Positions 11,424 to 23,612 of a stretch of DNA of 64,000 bases are shown one piece after another. Below the pieces are notes generated by a model, which worked only from the letters and a program-made list of their open reading frames with translations, did not search any database and was not told the origin of the DNA. The position numbers and the translations under genes were made by a program. The first letter of the stretch is position 1; each line of letters begins with the position of its first letter. The DNA comes from Mauremys mutica. Lineage: Eukaryota; Chordata; Testudines; Geoemydidae. Location of the stretch: NCBI RefSeq assembly GCF_020497125.1, contig NW_025422895.1, positions 744,001 to 808,000 of the forward strand, written 5' to 3'.

Positions 11424-13202
11424 ATAAAAGCGTCCGCCCAGCCAGGCAGCGGCACAGGAGCCAGCAAACAGGACAGCGAACAGGGGAGTTTGCGACGGAG
11501 AGTTCCCATTGGAGGAACAGGTATTTGGATTTGCACCTGTCTTTGTGGATTTGCATTTGTATTTGTAGTGCTTGTATCACTCTGTAGAGGCCCGTCCGGG
11601 CAGTCTGCTGAGCGGGCAGCAGCGCCCTGAGTAGGGGGCGGAGATAGGCTGAGGAGGGCATATAAAAGCGGCCGCCCAGCCAGGCAGCGGCACAGGAGCC
11701 AGCAAACAGGGCAGCGAACAGGGGAGTTTGCGACGGAGAGTTCCCATTTGAGGAACAGGTATTTGGATTTGCATCTGTCTTTGTGGATTTGCATCTGTCT
11801 TAGCAGTGCTTGTATCTCTCTGTAGAGGCCCGTCGGGGCAGACTGCTGAGCGGGCAGCGGCGCCCTGAGTAGGGGGCAGAGATAGGCTGAGGAGGGCCTA
11901 TAAAAGCGGCCGCCCAGCCAGGCAGCGGCACAGGAGCCAGCAAACTGGGCGGCGAACAGGGGAGTTTGCGTGGGAGAGTTCCCATTTCAGGAGCAGGTAT
12001 TTGGATTGCATCTGTCTTTGTGTATTTCCATCTTTCTTTGTAGTGCTTGTATCTCTCTGTAGAGGCCCGTCGGGGCAGACTGCTGAGCGGGCAGCGGCGC
12101 CCTGAGTAGAGGGCGGAGCTAGGGTGAGGAGGGGCCTATAAAAGCGGCCGCCCAGCCAGGCAGCTGTACAGGAGCCAGCAAACAGGGGAGTTTGCGTGGA
12201 GAGTTCCCATTGGAGCAGCAGGTATTTGGATTTGCATCTGTCTTTCTGTATTTTCATCTGTCTTTGTAGTGCTTGTATCTCTCTGTAGAGGCCCGTCGGG
12301 GCAGACTGCTTAGCGGGCAGTGGCGCCCTGAGTAGGGGGCGGAGATAGGCTGAGGGGGGCCTATAAAAGCGGCCGCCCAGCCAGGCAGCGGCACAGGAGC
12401 CAGCGAACAGGGGAGTTTGCGTGGGAGAGTTCCCACTGGAGGAGCAGGTATTTGGATTTGCATCTTTCTTTGCGGATTTGCATCTGTCTTTGTAGTGCTT
12501 GTATATCTCAGTAGAGTCCCTCGTCGCAGACTGCTGAGCGGGCAGCGGCGCCCTGAGTAGGGGGCGGAGCTAGGCTGAGGAGGGGCCTATAAAAGTGGCT
12601 GCCCAGCCAGGGAGCGGCACAGGAGCCAGTGAGCAGGGGGGTTTGCGTGGGAGAGTTCCCATTGGTGGAGCAGGTATTCGGACTTGCATCTCTGTCTTGG
12701 TAGTGCTTGTATCTCTCTGTAGAGGCCCGTCGGGGCAGATTGCTGAGCGGGTAGGGGCTCCCTGATTAGGGAGCGGAGCTAGGCTGAGGAGGGGCCTATA
12801 AAAGTGGCTGCCCAGCCAGGCAGCTGCACAGGAGCCAGTGAACAGGGTGGTGAACAGGGGGGTTTGCGTGGGAGAGTTCCCATTGGTGGAGCAGGTATTC
12901 GGACTTGCATCTCTGTCTTGGTAGTGCTTGTATCTCTCTGTAGAGGCCCGTCGGGGCAGATTGCTGAGCGGGTAGGGGCTCCCTGAGTAGGGGGCGGAGC
13001 TAGGCTGAGGAGGGGCCTATAAAAGCGGCCGCCCAGCCAGGCGGCGGCACAGGAGCCAGCGAGCAGTGGCACCTAAGCCAGCGAACAGGGGCGTTTGCGT
13101 GGGAGAGTTCCCATTGGAGGAGCAGGTATTTGGATTTGCATCTGTCTTTGTGGATTTCCATTGTCTTTGTAGTGCTTGTATCTCTCTGTAGAGGCCCATC
13201 GG

Positions 13203-14304
13203 GGCAGACTGCTGAGCGGGCAGCGGCGCCCTGAGTAGGGGGCGGAGCTACGCTGAGGAGGGGCCTATAAAAGCGGCCGCCCAGCCAGGCAGCGGCACAG
13301 GAGCCAGAGAACAAGGGAGTTTGTGCGGGAGAGTTCCATTGGAGGAGCAGGTATTTGGTTTTGCATCTGTCTTTTTGGATTTTCATCTGTCTTTTAGTGC
13401 TTGTTTCTCTCTATAGAGGCCCGTCAGGGCAGACTGCTGAGCGGGCAGCGACGCCCTGAGTAGGGGGCGGAGCTAGGCTAAGGAAGGGCGTATAAAAGCG
13501 GCCGCCCAGCTAGGCAGCGGCACAGGAGCCAGAGAGCAGCGGCACAGGAGCCAGCGAACAGGGGAGTTTTCGTGGGAGTGTTCCCATGGGAGGAGCAGGT
13601 ATATGGATTTGCATCTGTCTTTGTGGATGGCATCTGTCTTTGTAGTGCTTGTATCTCTCTGTAGAGGCCCGTCGGGGCAGACTGCTGAGCCGGCTGCGGC
13701 ACCCTGAGTAGGGGGCGGAGCTATGCTGAGGAGGGGCCTATAAAAGCGGCAGCCCAGCCAGGCAGCGGCACAGCTGTGAGCAGCGGTACAGGAGCCTGCG
13801 AACAGGGGACTTTGCGTGGGAGAGTTCCCATTGGAGGAGCATGTATTTGGATTTGCATCATTTTTGTGGATTTGCGTCCATCTTTCCAGTGCTTGTATCT
13901 CTCTGTAGAGGCCCGTCGGGGCAGACTGCTGAGCGTGCAGCGGTGCCCTGAGTAGGGGGCGGAGATAGGCTGAGGAGGGCATATAAAAGCGGCCGCCCAG
14001 CCAGGCAGTGGCACAGGAGCCAGCAAACAGGGCAGCGAACAGGGGAGTTTGTGACGGAGAGTTCCCATTGGAGGAACAGGTATTTGGATTTGCACCTGTC
14101 TTTGTGGATTTGCATTTGTATTTGTAGTGCTTGTATCTCTCTGTAGAGGCCCGTCCGGGCAGTCTGCTGAGCGGGCAGCGGCGCCCTGAGTAGGGGGCGG
14201 AGATAGGCTGAGGAGGGCCTATAAAAGCGGCCGCCCAGCCAGACAGCGGCACAGGAGCCAGCAAACTGGGCGGCGAACAGGGGAGTTTGTGTGGGAGAGT
14301 TCCC
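13203..14304 (+). repeat. Tandem duplication (1668-bp offset), copy 1
   Basis: Matches 14871-15972 base for base apart from a few substitutions. Shared marks include CTACGCTGAGG (13249/14917), a leader with AACAAGGGAGTTTGTGCGGG and the TATA context AAGGGCGTATAAAAG (13491/15159). The block covers seven repeat-unit steps counted from copy to copy. Confidence 0.88.
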
Positions 14305-14870
14305 ATTTCAGGATCAGGTATTTGGATTGCATCTGTCTTTGTGTATTTGCATCTTTCTTTGTAGTGCTTGTATCCGTCTGTAGAGGCCCGTCGGGGCAGA
14401 CTGCTGAGCGGGCAGCGGCGCCCTGAGTAGGGGGCGGAGCTAGGCTGAGGAGGGGCCTATAAAAGCGGCCGCCCAGCCAGGGAGCGGCACAGGAGCCAGC
14501 GAACAGGGGAGTTTGTGTGGGAGAGTTCCCATTGCAGGAGCAGGTATTTGGATTTGCATCTGTCTTTGTGGATTTGCATCTGTCTTTGTAGTACTTGTAT
14601 CTCTCTGTAAAGGCCCGTCGGGGCAGTTTGCTGAGCGGGCAGCGGCGCCCTGAGTAGGGGGCGGAGCTAGGCTGAGGAGGGGCCTATAAAAGCGGCCGCC
14701 CAGCCAGGCAGCGGCACAGCAGCCACCGAGCAGCGGCACAGGAGCCAGCGAACAGGGGAGTTTGCGTGGGAGAGTTCCCACTGGAGGAGAAGGTATTTGG
14801 ATTTGCATCTGTCTTTGCGGATTTGCATCTGTCTTTGTAGTGCTTGTATCTCTCAGTAGAGGCCCGTCGG

Positions 14871-16307
14871 GGCAGACTGCTGAGCGGGCAGCGGCGCCCT
14901 GAGTAGGGGGCGGAACTACGCTGAGGAGGGGCCTATAAAAGCGGCCGCCCAGCCAGGCAGCGGCACAGGAGCCAGAGAACAAGGGAGTTTGTGCGGGAGA
15001 GTTCCATTGGAGGAGCAGGTATTTGGTTTTGCATCTGTCTTTTTGGATTTTCATCTGTCTTTTAGTGCTTGTTTATCTCTATAGAGGCCCGTCAGGGCAG
15101 ACTGCTGAGCGGGCAGCGACGCCCTGAGTAGGGGGCGGAGCTAGGCTAAGGAAGGGCGTATAAAAGCGGCCGCCCAGCTAGGCAGCGGCACAGGAGCCAG
15201 AGAGCAGCGGCACAGGAGCCAGCGAACAGGGGAGTTTGCGTGGGAGTGTTCCCATGGGAGGAGCAGGTATATGGATTTGCATCTGTCTTTGTGGATGGTA
15301 TCTGTCTTTGTAGTGCTTGTATCTCTCTGTAGAGGCCCGTCGGGGCAGACTGCTGATCCGGCTGCGGCACCCTGAGTAGGGGGCGGAGCTATGCTGAGGA
15401 GGGGCCTATAAAAGCGGCAGCCCAGCCAGGCAGCGGCACAGCTGTGAGCAGCGGTACAGGAGCCTGCGAACAGGGGACTTTGCGTGGGAGAGTTCCCATT
15501 GGAGGAGCATGTATTTGGATTTGCATCATTTTTGTGGATTTGCGTCCATCTTTCCAGTGCTTGTATCTCTCTGTAGAGGCCCGTCGGGGCAGACTGCTGA
15601 GCGTGCAGCGGTGCCCTGAGTAGGGGGCGGAGATAGGCTGAGGAGGGCATATAAAAGCGGCCGCCCAGCCAGGCAGTGGCACAGGAGCCAGCAAACAGGG
15701 CAGCGAACAGGGGAGTTTGTGACGGAGAGTTCCCATTGGAGGAACAGGTATTTGGATTTGCACCTGTCTTTGTGGATTTGCATTTGTATTTGTAGTGCTT
15801 GTATCTCTCTGTAGAGGCCCGTCCGGGCAGTCTGCTGAGCGGGCAGCGGCGCCCTGAGTAGGGGGCGGAGATAGGCTGAGGAGGGCCTATAAAAGCGGCC
15901 GCCCAGCCAGACAGCGGCACAGGAGCCAGCAAACTGGGCGGCGAACAGGGGAGTTTGTGTGGGAGAGTTCCCATTGCAGGAGCAGGTATTTGGATTTGCA
16001 TCTGTCTTTGTGGATTTGCATCTGTCTTTGTAGTACTTGTATCTCTCTGTAAAGGCCCGTCGGGGCAGTTTGCTGAGCGGGCAGCGGCGCCCTGAGTAGG
16101 GGGCGGAGCTAGGCTGAGGAGGGGCCTATAAAAGCGGCCGCCCAGCCAGGCAGCGGCACAGCAGCCACCGAGCAGCGGCACAGGAGCCAGCGAACAGGGG
16201 AGTTTGCGTGGGAGAGTTCCCACTGGAGGAGAAGGTATTTGGATTTGCATCTGTCTTTGCGGATTTGCATCTGTCTTTGTAGTGCTTGTATCTCTCAGTA
16301 GAGTCCC
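14871..16307 (+). repeat. Tandem duplication, copy 2, with crossover into a second offset
   Basis: 14871-15972 copies 13203-14304 at offset 1668. From about 15963 the sequence instead copies 14520-14864 at offset 1443, so one unit is missing from copy 2. At about 16300 it switches again, to sequence also found at 12511 onward (GTAGAGTCCCTCGTCG). The chimera is a clear trace of unequal exchange or template switching. Confidence 0.82.
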
Positions 16308-19300
16308 TCGTCGCAGACTGCTGAGCGGGCAGCGGCGCCCTGAGTAGGGAGCGGAGCTAGGCTGAGGAGGGGCCTATAAAAGTGGCTGCCCAGCCAGGGA
16401 GCGGCACAGGAGCCAGCGAGCATGGGGGTTTGCGTGGGAGAGTTCCCATTGGAGGAGCAGGTATTTGGACTTGCATCTCTGTCTTGTTAGTGCTTGTATC
16501 TCTCTGTAGATGCCCGTCGGGGCAGATTACTGAGCGGGTAGGGGCTCCCTGAGTAGGGGCGGAGCTAGGCTGAGGAGGGGCCTATAAAAGCGGCTGCCCA
16601 GCCAGGCAGCGGCACAGGAGCCAGCGAGAAGCGGCACAGGAGTCAGTGAGCAGGGGACTTTGCATGAGCGAGTTCCCATTGGAGGAGCAGGTATTTGGAT
16701 TTGCATCTGTCTTTGTGGATTTGCATCTGTCTTTGTAGTGCTTGTATCTCTCTGTAGAGGCCCGTCGGGGCAGACTGCTGAGCGGACTGCGGCGCCTGGG
16801 TAGTGGGCGGAGTTATTCTGAGGAGAGGCCTATAAAAGCGGCCGCCCAGCCAGGCAGCGGCGCAGGAGCCAGCGAGCAGCGGCACAAGGGCCAGCGAACA
16901 GGGGAGTTTGCGTGGGAGAGTTCCCACTGGAGGAGCATTATTTGGATTTGCATCTGTCTTTGTGGATTTGCATCTGACTTTGTAGTGCTTGTATCTCTCT
17001 GTAGAGACCCGTCGGGGCAGACTGCTGAGCCGGCTGCGGTGCCCTACGTAGAGGGCGGTCTAAGCTTAGGAGGGGCTTATAAAAGCGGCCGCCCAGCCAG
17101 GCAGCGGCACAGGAGCCAGCGAGCAGCGGCACAGGAGGAAACGAACAGAGGAGTTTGCGTGAGAGAGTTCCCATTGGAGGAGCAGGTAATTGGATTTTCA
17201 TCTGTCTTTGTGGATTTGCATCTGTCTTTGTAGTGCTTGTATCTCTCTGTAGAGGCCCGTCGGGGCAGACTGTTTAGCGGGAAGCGGCGCCCTCAATAGG
17301 GGGCGGAGCTAGGCTGAGGAGGGGCCTATAAAAGCGGCCACTCTGCCTGGCAGCCGCACAGGAGCCAGCGAACAGCGGCACAGGAGCCAGTGACCAGGGG
17401 CGTTTGCATGGGAGAGTTCCCATTGGAGAAGCAGGTATTTGGATTTGCATCATTTTTGAGGATTTGCATCTGTCTTTGTAGTCCTTGTATCTCACGCTAG
17501 AGGCCCGTCGGCGCAGTCTGCTGAGCGGACAGCGGCGCCCTAAGTAGGGGGCGGAGCTAGGCTGAGGAGGGGCCTATAAAAGCGGCCACCCAGCCAGGCA
17601 GCGGCACAGGATCCAGCGAGCAGCGGCACAGGAACTAGCGAACAGGGGAGTTTGCGTGGGAGAGTTCCCATTGGAGGAGCAGGTTTTTGGATTTGCATCT
17701 GTCTTTGTGGATTTGCATCTGTCTTTGTAGTGCTTGTATCTCTCTGTAGAGGCCCGTCGCGTCAGTCTGATGAGCAGGCAGCGGCGCCCTGAGTAGGGGG
17801 CGGAGCAAGGCTGAGAAGGGGCCTATAAGAGCGGCCGCTCTGATTGGCAGATGCACAGGAGCTAGCGAGCAGCGGCACAGGAGCCAGTGAATAGGGGAGG
17901 TTGCATGGGAGAGTTCCCATTGGAGGAGCAGGTATTTGGATTTGCATCTTTTTTGTGGATTTGCATCTGTCTTTGTAGTGCTTGTATCTCTCTGTAGAGC
18001 CCCGTCGGGGCAGACTGCTGAGCGGGCTGCGGCGCCCTGATTAGGGGGCGGAGCTAGGCTGAGGAGGGGCCTATAAAACCGGCCACCCAGCCAGGCAGCG
18101 GCACAGGAGCCGGCGAACAGGGGACTTTGCGTGGGAGAGTTCCCATTGGAGGAGCAGGTATTTGGATTTGCATCTGTCTTTGTGGATTTGCATTTGTCTT
18201 TGTAGTGCTCGTATCTCTCTGTAGATGCCCGTCGGGGCAGTCTGCTGAGCAGGCAGCGGCGCCCTGAGTAGGGGGCGGAGCAAGGCTGAGAAGGGGCCTA
18301 TAAAAGCGGCTGCTCTGCCTGGCAGATGCAGAGGAGCTAGCGAGCAGCGGCACAGGAGCTAGTGAACAGGAGATTTTGAATGGGAGAGTTCCCATTAGAG
18401 GAGCAGGTATTTGGATTTGCATCTTTTTTGTGGATTTGCATCTGTCTTTGTAGTGCTTGTATCTCTCTGTAGAGCCCAGTCGGGGCAGACTGCTGAGCAG
18501 GCAGCGGCGCCCTGAGTAGGGGGCTTAGCTAGGCTGAGGAGGAGCCTATAAAAGCGGCCGCCCAGCCAGGCAGCGGCACAGGAGCCAGCGAGCAGCGGCA
18601 CAGGAGCCAGCGAACAGGGCGGAGAACAGGGGAGATTGCGTGGGAGAGTTCCTATTGGAGGAGCAGGTATTTGGATTTGCATCTGTTTTGTGGATTTGCA
18701 TCTGTCTTTGTAGTGCTTGTATCTCTCTGTAGAGGCCCGTCGGGGCAGACTGCTGAGCGGGCAGCGTCGCCCTGTGTAGGGGGCGGAGCTAGGCTGAGGA
18801 GGGGCCTATAAAAGCGGCCGCTCAGCCATGCAGCGGCACAGGAGCCAGCAAACAGGGGAGTTTGCGTGCGAGAGTTCCCATTGGAGGAGCAGGTATTTGG
18901 ATTTGTATCTGTCTTTGTGTATTTGCATGTGTTTTTGTAGTGCTTGTATCTCTCTGTAGAGGCCCGTCTGGGCAGACTGCTGAGCAGGAAGCGGCGCCCT
19001 GAGTAGGGGGCGGAGCTAGGCTGAAGAGGGGCTTATAAAAGCTGCCTCCCAGCCAGTCAGGGGCACAGGAGCCAGCGAGCAGCGATACAGGAGCGACGGA
19101 AAAGGGGCGTTTGCGTGGGAGGGTTCCCATTGGAGGAGCAGTTATTTGGATTTGCATCTCTGTCTTTGTAGTGCTAGTATCTTTCTTTAGAGGCCCGTCG
19201 GGGCAGACTGCTGAGCGGGCAGTAGCGCCCTGAGTAGGGAGCGGAGCTAGGCTGAGGAGGGGCATATAAAAGCGGCTGCCCAGCCAGATAGCGGCACAGG

Positions 19301-20519
19301 AGCCAGCGAGCAGGGGCACAGGAGCCAGCGAACAGGGGAGTTTGCGTGGGAGAGTTCCCATTGGAGGAGCAGGTATAAGGATTTCCATCTCTGTCTTTGT
19401 AGTGCTTGTATCTCTCTGTAGAGGCCCGTCGGGGCAGACTGTTGAGCTGGCAGCGGCGCCCTGAGTAGGGGGTGTAGCTAGGCTGAGGAGGGGCCTGTAA
19501 AAGCGGCCGCCCAGCCAGGCAGCGGCACAGGAGCCAGAAAACAGGGCGGTGAAAAGGGGTTTTTGAGTGGGAAAGTTCCCATTGGAGGAGCAGGTATTTG
19601 GATTTGCGTCTGTCTTTGTGGATTTGCATCTGTTTTTGTAGTGCTTGTATGTCTCTGTTGAGGCCCGTCGGGGCAGGCTGCTGAGCGGGCAGCGGCGCCC
19701 TGTGTAGGGGGCGGAGCTAGGCTGAGGAGGAGCCTATAAAAGCGGCCGCCCAGCCAGTCAGCGGCACAGGAGCCAGCGAGCAGCGGCACAGGAGCCAGGG
19801 AACAGGGCGGAGAACAGGGGAGATTGCGTCGGAGAGTTCCCATTGGAGGAGCAGGTATTTGGATTTGCATCTGTCTTTGTGGATTTGAATTTGTCTTTGT
19901 AGTGCTTGTATCTCTCTGTAGATGCCCGTCGGGTCAGTCTGCTGAGCAGGCAGCGGCGCCCAGAGTAGGGGGCGGAGCTAGGTTGAGGAGCGGCCTATAA
20001 AAGAGGCTGCCCAGCCAGGCAGCGGCACAGGAGCCAGCGAGCAGCGGCGCAGGAGGCAGCGATCAGGGGAGTTTGCGTGGGAGAGTTCCCATTGGAGGAG
20101 CAGGTATTTGGATTTGCATCTGTCTTTGTGGATTTGAATTTGTCTTTGTAGTGCTTGTATCTCTCTGTAGATGCCCGTCGGGTCAGTCTGCTGAGCAAGC
20201 AGCGGCGCCCTGAGTAGGGGGCGGAGGAAGGCTGAGAAGGGGCCTATAAAAGCGGCTGCTCTGCCTGGCAGATGCACAGGAGCTAGCGAGCAGCGGCACA
20301 GGAGCCAGCGAACAGGGGAGTTTGCGAGGGAGAGTTCCCATTGGAGGAGCAGGTTTTTGGATTTGCATCTGTCTTTGTATATTTGTATCTGTCATTGTAG
20401 TGCTTCTATCTCTCTGTAGAGGCCCGTCGGGGCAGACTGCTGTGCGGGCAGAGGTGCCCTTAGTAGGGAGCTAGGCTGAGGAGGGGCCTATAAAAGCGGC
20501 TGCCCAGCCAGGCAGCGGC

Positions 20520-21320
20520 ACAGGAGCCAGCACACAGGGGAGTTTGCGTGCGAGAGTTCCCATTGGAGGAGCAGGTATATGGATTTGCATCTGTCTTTCT
20601 GGATCGCATCTGGCTTTGTTGTGCTTGTATCTCTCTGTAGTGGCCCGTCGGGCAGAATGCTGAGCGGGCAGCGGCACCCTGAGTAGGGGGCGAAGCTAGG
20701 CTGAGGAGGGGCCTATAAAAGCTGCCGCCCAGCCTGGCAGCGGCAGAGGAGCCAGCGAGCAGCCGCACAGGAGCCAGCGAACAGGGGAGTTTGCGTGGGA
20801 GAGTTCCCATTGGAGGAGCAGGTATTTGGATTTGCATCTGTCTTTGTGGATTCGCATCTGTCTTTGTAGTGCTTGTATCTCTCTGTAGAGGACCGTCGGG
20901 GCAGACTGCTGAGCGGGAAGCGGTGCCCTGAGTAGGGGGCGGAGCTAGGCTGAGGAGGGGCCTGTAAAAGCGGCCGCCCAGCCAGACAGCGGCACAGGAG
21001 CCAGCTAACAGGGGAGTTTGCGTGAGAGAGTTCCCATTGGAGGAGCAGGTATATGGATTTGCATCTGTCTTTCTGGATCGCATCTGGCTTTGTTGTGCTT
21101 GTATCTCTCTGTAGTGGCCCGTCGGGCAGAATGCTGAGCGGGCAGCGGCACCCTGAGTAGGGGGCGAAGCTAGGCTGAGGAGGGGCCTATAAAAGCTGCC
21201 GCCCAGCCTGGCAGCGGCAGAGGAGCCAGCGAGCAGCCGCACAGGAGCCAGCGAACAGGGGAGTTTGCGTGGGAGAGTTCCCATTGGAGGAGCAGGTATT
21301 TGGATTTGCATCTTTCTTTG
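20520..21320 (+). repeat. 474-bp two-unit tandem duplication
   Basis: 20520-20846 recurs at 20994-21320. Shared rare changes: GTATATGGATTTGC (20575/21049), GGATCGCATCTGGC, TGTTGTGC, TAGTGGCCCGTCGGGCAGAA and GGGGGCGAAGC. The mirrored right-hand arm (31.8-32.0 kb) lacks this duplication, so it arose on the left side after the arms separated, or the right side lost it. Confidence 0.85.
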
Positions 21321-23443
21321 TGCTTTTGCATCTGTCTTTTTAGTGCTTGTACCTCTCTCTAGAGGCCCGTCGGGGCAGACTGCTGAGCGGGTAGGGGCTC
21401 CCTGAGTAGGGGGCGGAGCTAGGCTGAGGAGGGGCCTATAAAAGCGGCTGCCCAGCCAGGCAGCGGTACAGGAGCCAGTGAGCAGCGGCACAGGAGCCAG
21501 CGAACAGGGGTGTTTGCATGGGAGAGTTCCCATGGGAGGAGCAGGTATTTGGATTTGCATCATTTTTGTGGATTTGCATCTGTCTTTGCAGTCCTTGTAT
21601 CTCTCTGTAGAGGCCCGTCGGGGCAGACTGCTGAGCGGGCTGCGGTGCCCTACGTGGGGGGGGATCTAGGCTGAGGAGGGGCTTATAAAAACGGCCGCCC
21701 AGCCAGGCAGCGGCACAGGAGCCAGCAAACAGAGCGGCAAAGAGGGGAGTTTGCGTGGGAGAGTTCCCATTGGAGGAGCAGGTATTTGGATTTGCATCTG
21801 TTTTTTTGTATTTGCATCTTTCTTTGTAGTGCTTGTATCTCTCTGTAGAGGCCCGTCGGGGCAGACAGCTGAGCGGGCTGTGGAGCCCTGAGTAGGGGGC
21901 GGAGCTAGGCTGATTAGGGGCCTATAAAAGCGGTCACCCAGGCAGGCAGCGGCAACGGTGCCAGCGAACAGGGGAATTTGCGTGGGAGAGTTCCCATTGG
22001 AGGAGCAGGTATTTGGATTTGCATCTTTCTTGTAGTGCTTGTATCTCTCTGTAGAGGCCCGTCGGGGCAGACTGCTGAACGGACAGCGACGCCCTGAGTA
22101 GGGGGCGGAGCTAGGCTGAGGAGGGGCCTATAGAAGCGGCCGCCCAGCCAGGCAGCGGCACAGGAGCCAGCGAGCAGCGGCACAGGAGCAAGCGAAGAGG
22201 GGAGTTTGTGTGGGAGAGTTCCCATTGGAGGAGCAGGTATTTGGATTTGCATCTGTCTTTGTAGTACTTGTATCTCTCTGTAGATGCCCGTCGGGTCAGT
22301 CTGCTGAGCGGGCAGCGGCGCCCTGAGTAGGGGTCGGAGCTAGGCTGAGGAGGGGCCTATAAAAGCGGCCACCCAGCCAGGCAGCGGCACAGGAGCCAGT
22401 GAGCAGCGGCACAGGAGCCAGTGAACAGGGGAGTTTGCATGGGAGAGTTCCCATTGGAGGAGCAGGTATTTGGATTTGCATCTGTCTTTGTGAATTTGCA
22501 TCTGTCTTTGTAGTGCTTGTATCTCTCTGTAGAGGCCCGTCGGGGCAGACTGCTGAGCGGGCAGCGGCGCCCTGAGTAGGGGGCGGAGCTAGGCTGAGGA
22601 GGGGCCTATAAAAGCAGCCGCCCAGCCAGGCAGCGGCAAAGCTGCGAGCAGCGGTACAGGAGCCGGCGAACAGGGGACTTTGCGTGGGAGAGTTCCCATT
22701 GGAGGAGCAGGTATTTGGATTTGCATCTTTTTTGTGGATTTGCATCTGGCTTTGTAGTGCTTGTATCTCTCTGTAGAGGCCCGTCGGGGCAGACTGCTGA
22801 GCGGGCTGCGGTGCCCTACGTAGGGGGCGGATCTAGGCTGAGGAGGGGATTATAAAAGCGGCCACCTGGCCAGGCAGCGGCACAGGAGCCAGCGAGCAGC
22901 GGCACAGGAGCCAACGAACAGAGGAGTTTGTGTGAGAGAGTTCCCATTGGAGGAGCAGGTTTTTGGATTTGCATCTGTCTTTGTGGATTTGCATCTGTCT
23001 TTGTAGTGCTTGTATCTCTCTGTAGAGGCACGTCGGGGCAGACTGCTGAGCGGGCAGCGGCGCCCAGAGTAGGGGACGGAGCTAGGTTGAGGAGCGGCCT
23101 ATAAAAGAGGCTGCCCAGCCAGGCAGCGGCACAGGAGCCAGCGAGCAGCGGCGCAGGAGGCAGCGAACAGGGGAGTTTGCGTGGGAGAGTTCCCATTGGA
23201 GGAGCAGGTATTTGGATTTGCATCTGTCTTTGTGGATTTGCATTTGTGTTTAAAGTGCTTGTATCTCTCTGTAGATGCCCGTCGGGTCAGTCTGCTGAGC
23301 AGGCAGCGGCGCCCTGAGTAGGGGGCGGAGCAAGGATGAGAAGGGGCCTATAAAAGCGGCCACCCAGCAAGGCAGGGGCACAGGAGCCAGTGAGCAGCGG
23401 CACAGGAGCCAGTGAACAGGGGAGTTTGCATGGGAGAGTTCTC

Positions 23444-23612
23444 ATTGGAGGAGCAGGTATTTGGATTTGCATCTGTCTTTGTGGATTTGCATCTGTCTTT
23501 GTAGTGCTCGTATTTCTCTGTAGAGGCCCGTCGGGGCAGACTGCTGAGCGGGCTGCGGCGCCCTGAGTAGGGGGCGGAGTTAGGCTGAGGAGGGGCCTAT
23601 AAAAGCGGCCGC
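23444..23612 (+). promoter_or_regulatory. Representative unit of the left array: complete promoter-like module
   Basis: A well-preserved unit, given as the reference. The inverted CCAAT core ATTGG is at 23444-23448 (NF-Y type). Octamers ATTTGCAT lie at 23465-23472 and 23485-23492, exactly 20 bp apart (POU/Oct type). The GC box GGGGGCGG is at 23570-23577 (Sp1/KLF type). TATAAAA is at 23598-23604, followed at once by the NotI palindrome GCGGCCGC at 23605-23612. The factor assignments rest on textbook motifs; no binding is shown. The octamer-to-TATA gap (about 105 bp) is longer than in immunoglobulin V or histone H2B promoters. No PSE-like element is seen, so an snRNA promoter is unlikely. Confidence 0.75.
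23463..23502 (+). repeat. 20-bp octamer sub-repeat, two copies (example)
   Basis: GGATTTGCATCTGTCTTTGT occurs twice in tandem, at 23463-23482 and 23483-23502. Across the array this 20-bp module is present in two copies in many units and in one copy in others (for example around 24420 and 27690). Its gain or loss explains part of the unit-length steps. Each copy carries one ATTTGCAT octamer. Confidence 0.85.

Larger units (their letters stand above)
10083..20002 (+). promoter_or_regulatory. TATA ladder, left array, 10-20 kb (43 boxes)
   Basis: Box starts on the + strand: 10083, 10331, 10570, 10797, 11045, 11294, 11423, 11661, 11899, 12137, 12362, 12588, 12797, 13018, 13266, 13491, 13739, 13982, 14220, 14458, 14685, 14934, 15159, 15407, 15650, 15888, 16127, 16375, 16583, 16831, 17078, 17327, 17575, 17824, 18072, 18299, 18547, 18807, 19034, 19265, 19497, 19735, 19996. 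Nearly all are TATAAAA; 17824 is TATAAGA and 19497 is TGTAAAA. The step 11294 to 11423 is only 129 bp and marks a deleted unit. The spacing pattern 13266-14220 repeats at 14934-15888, which reflects a seven-unit duplication. Confidence 0.85.
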
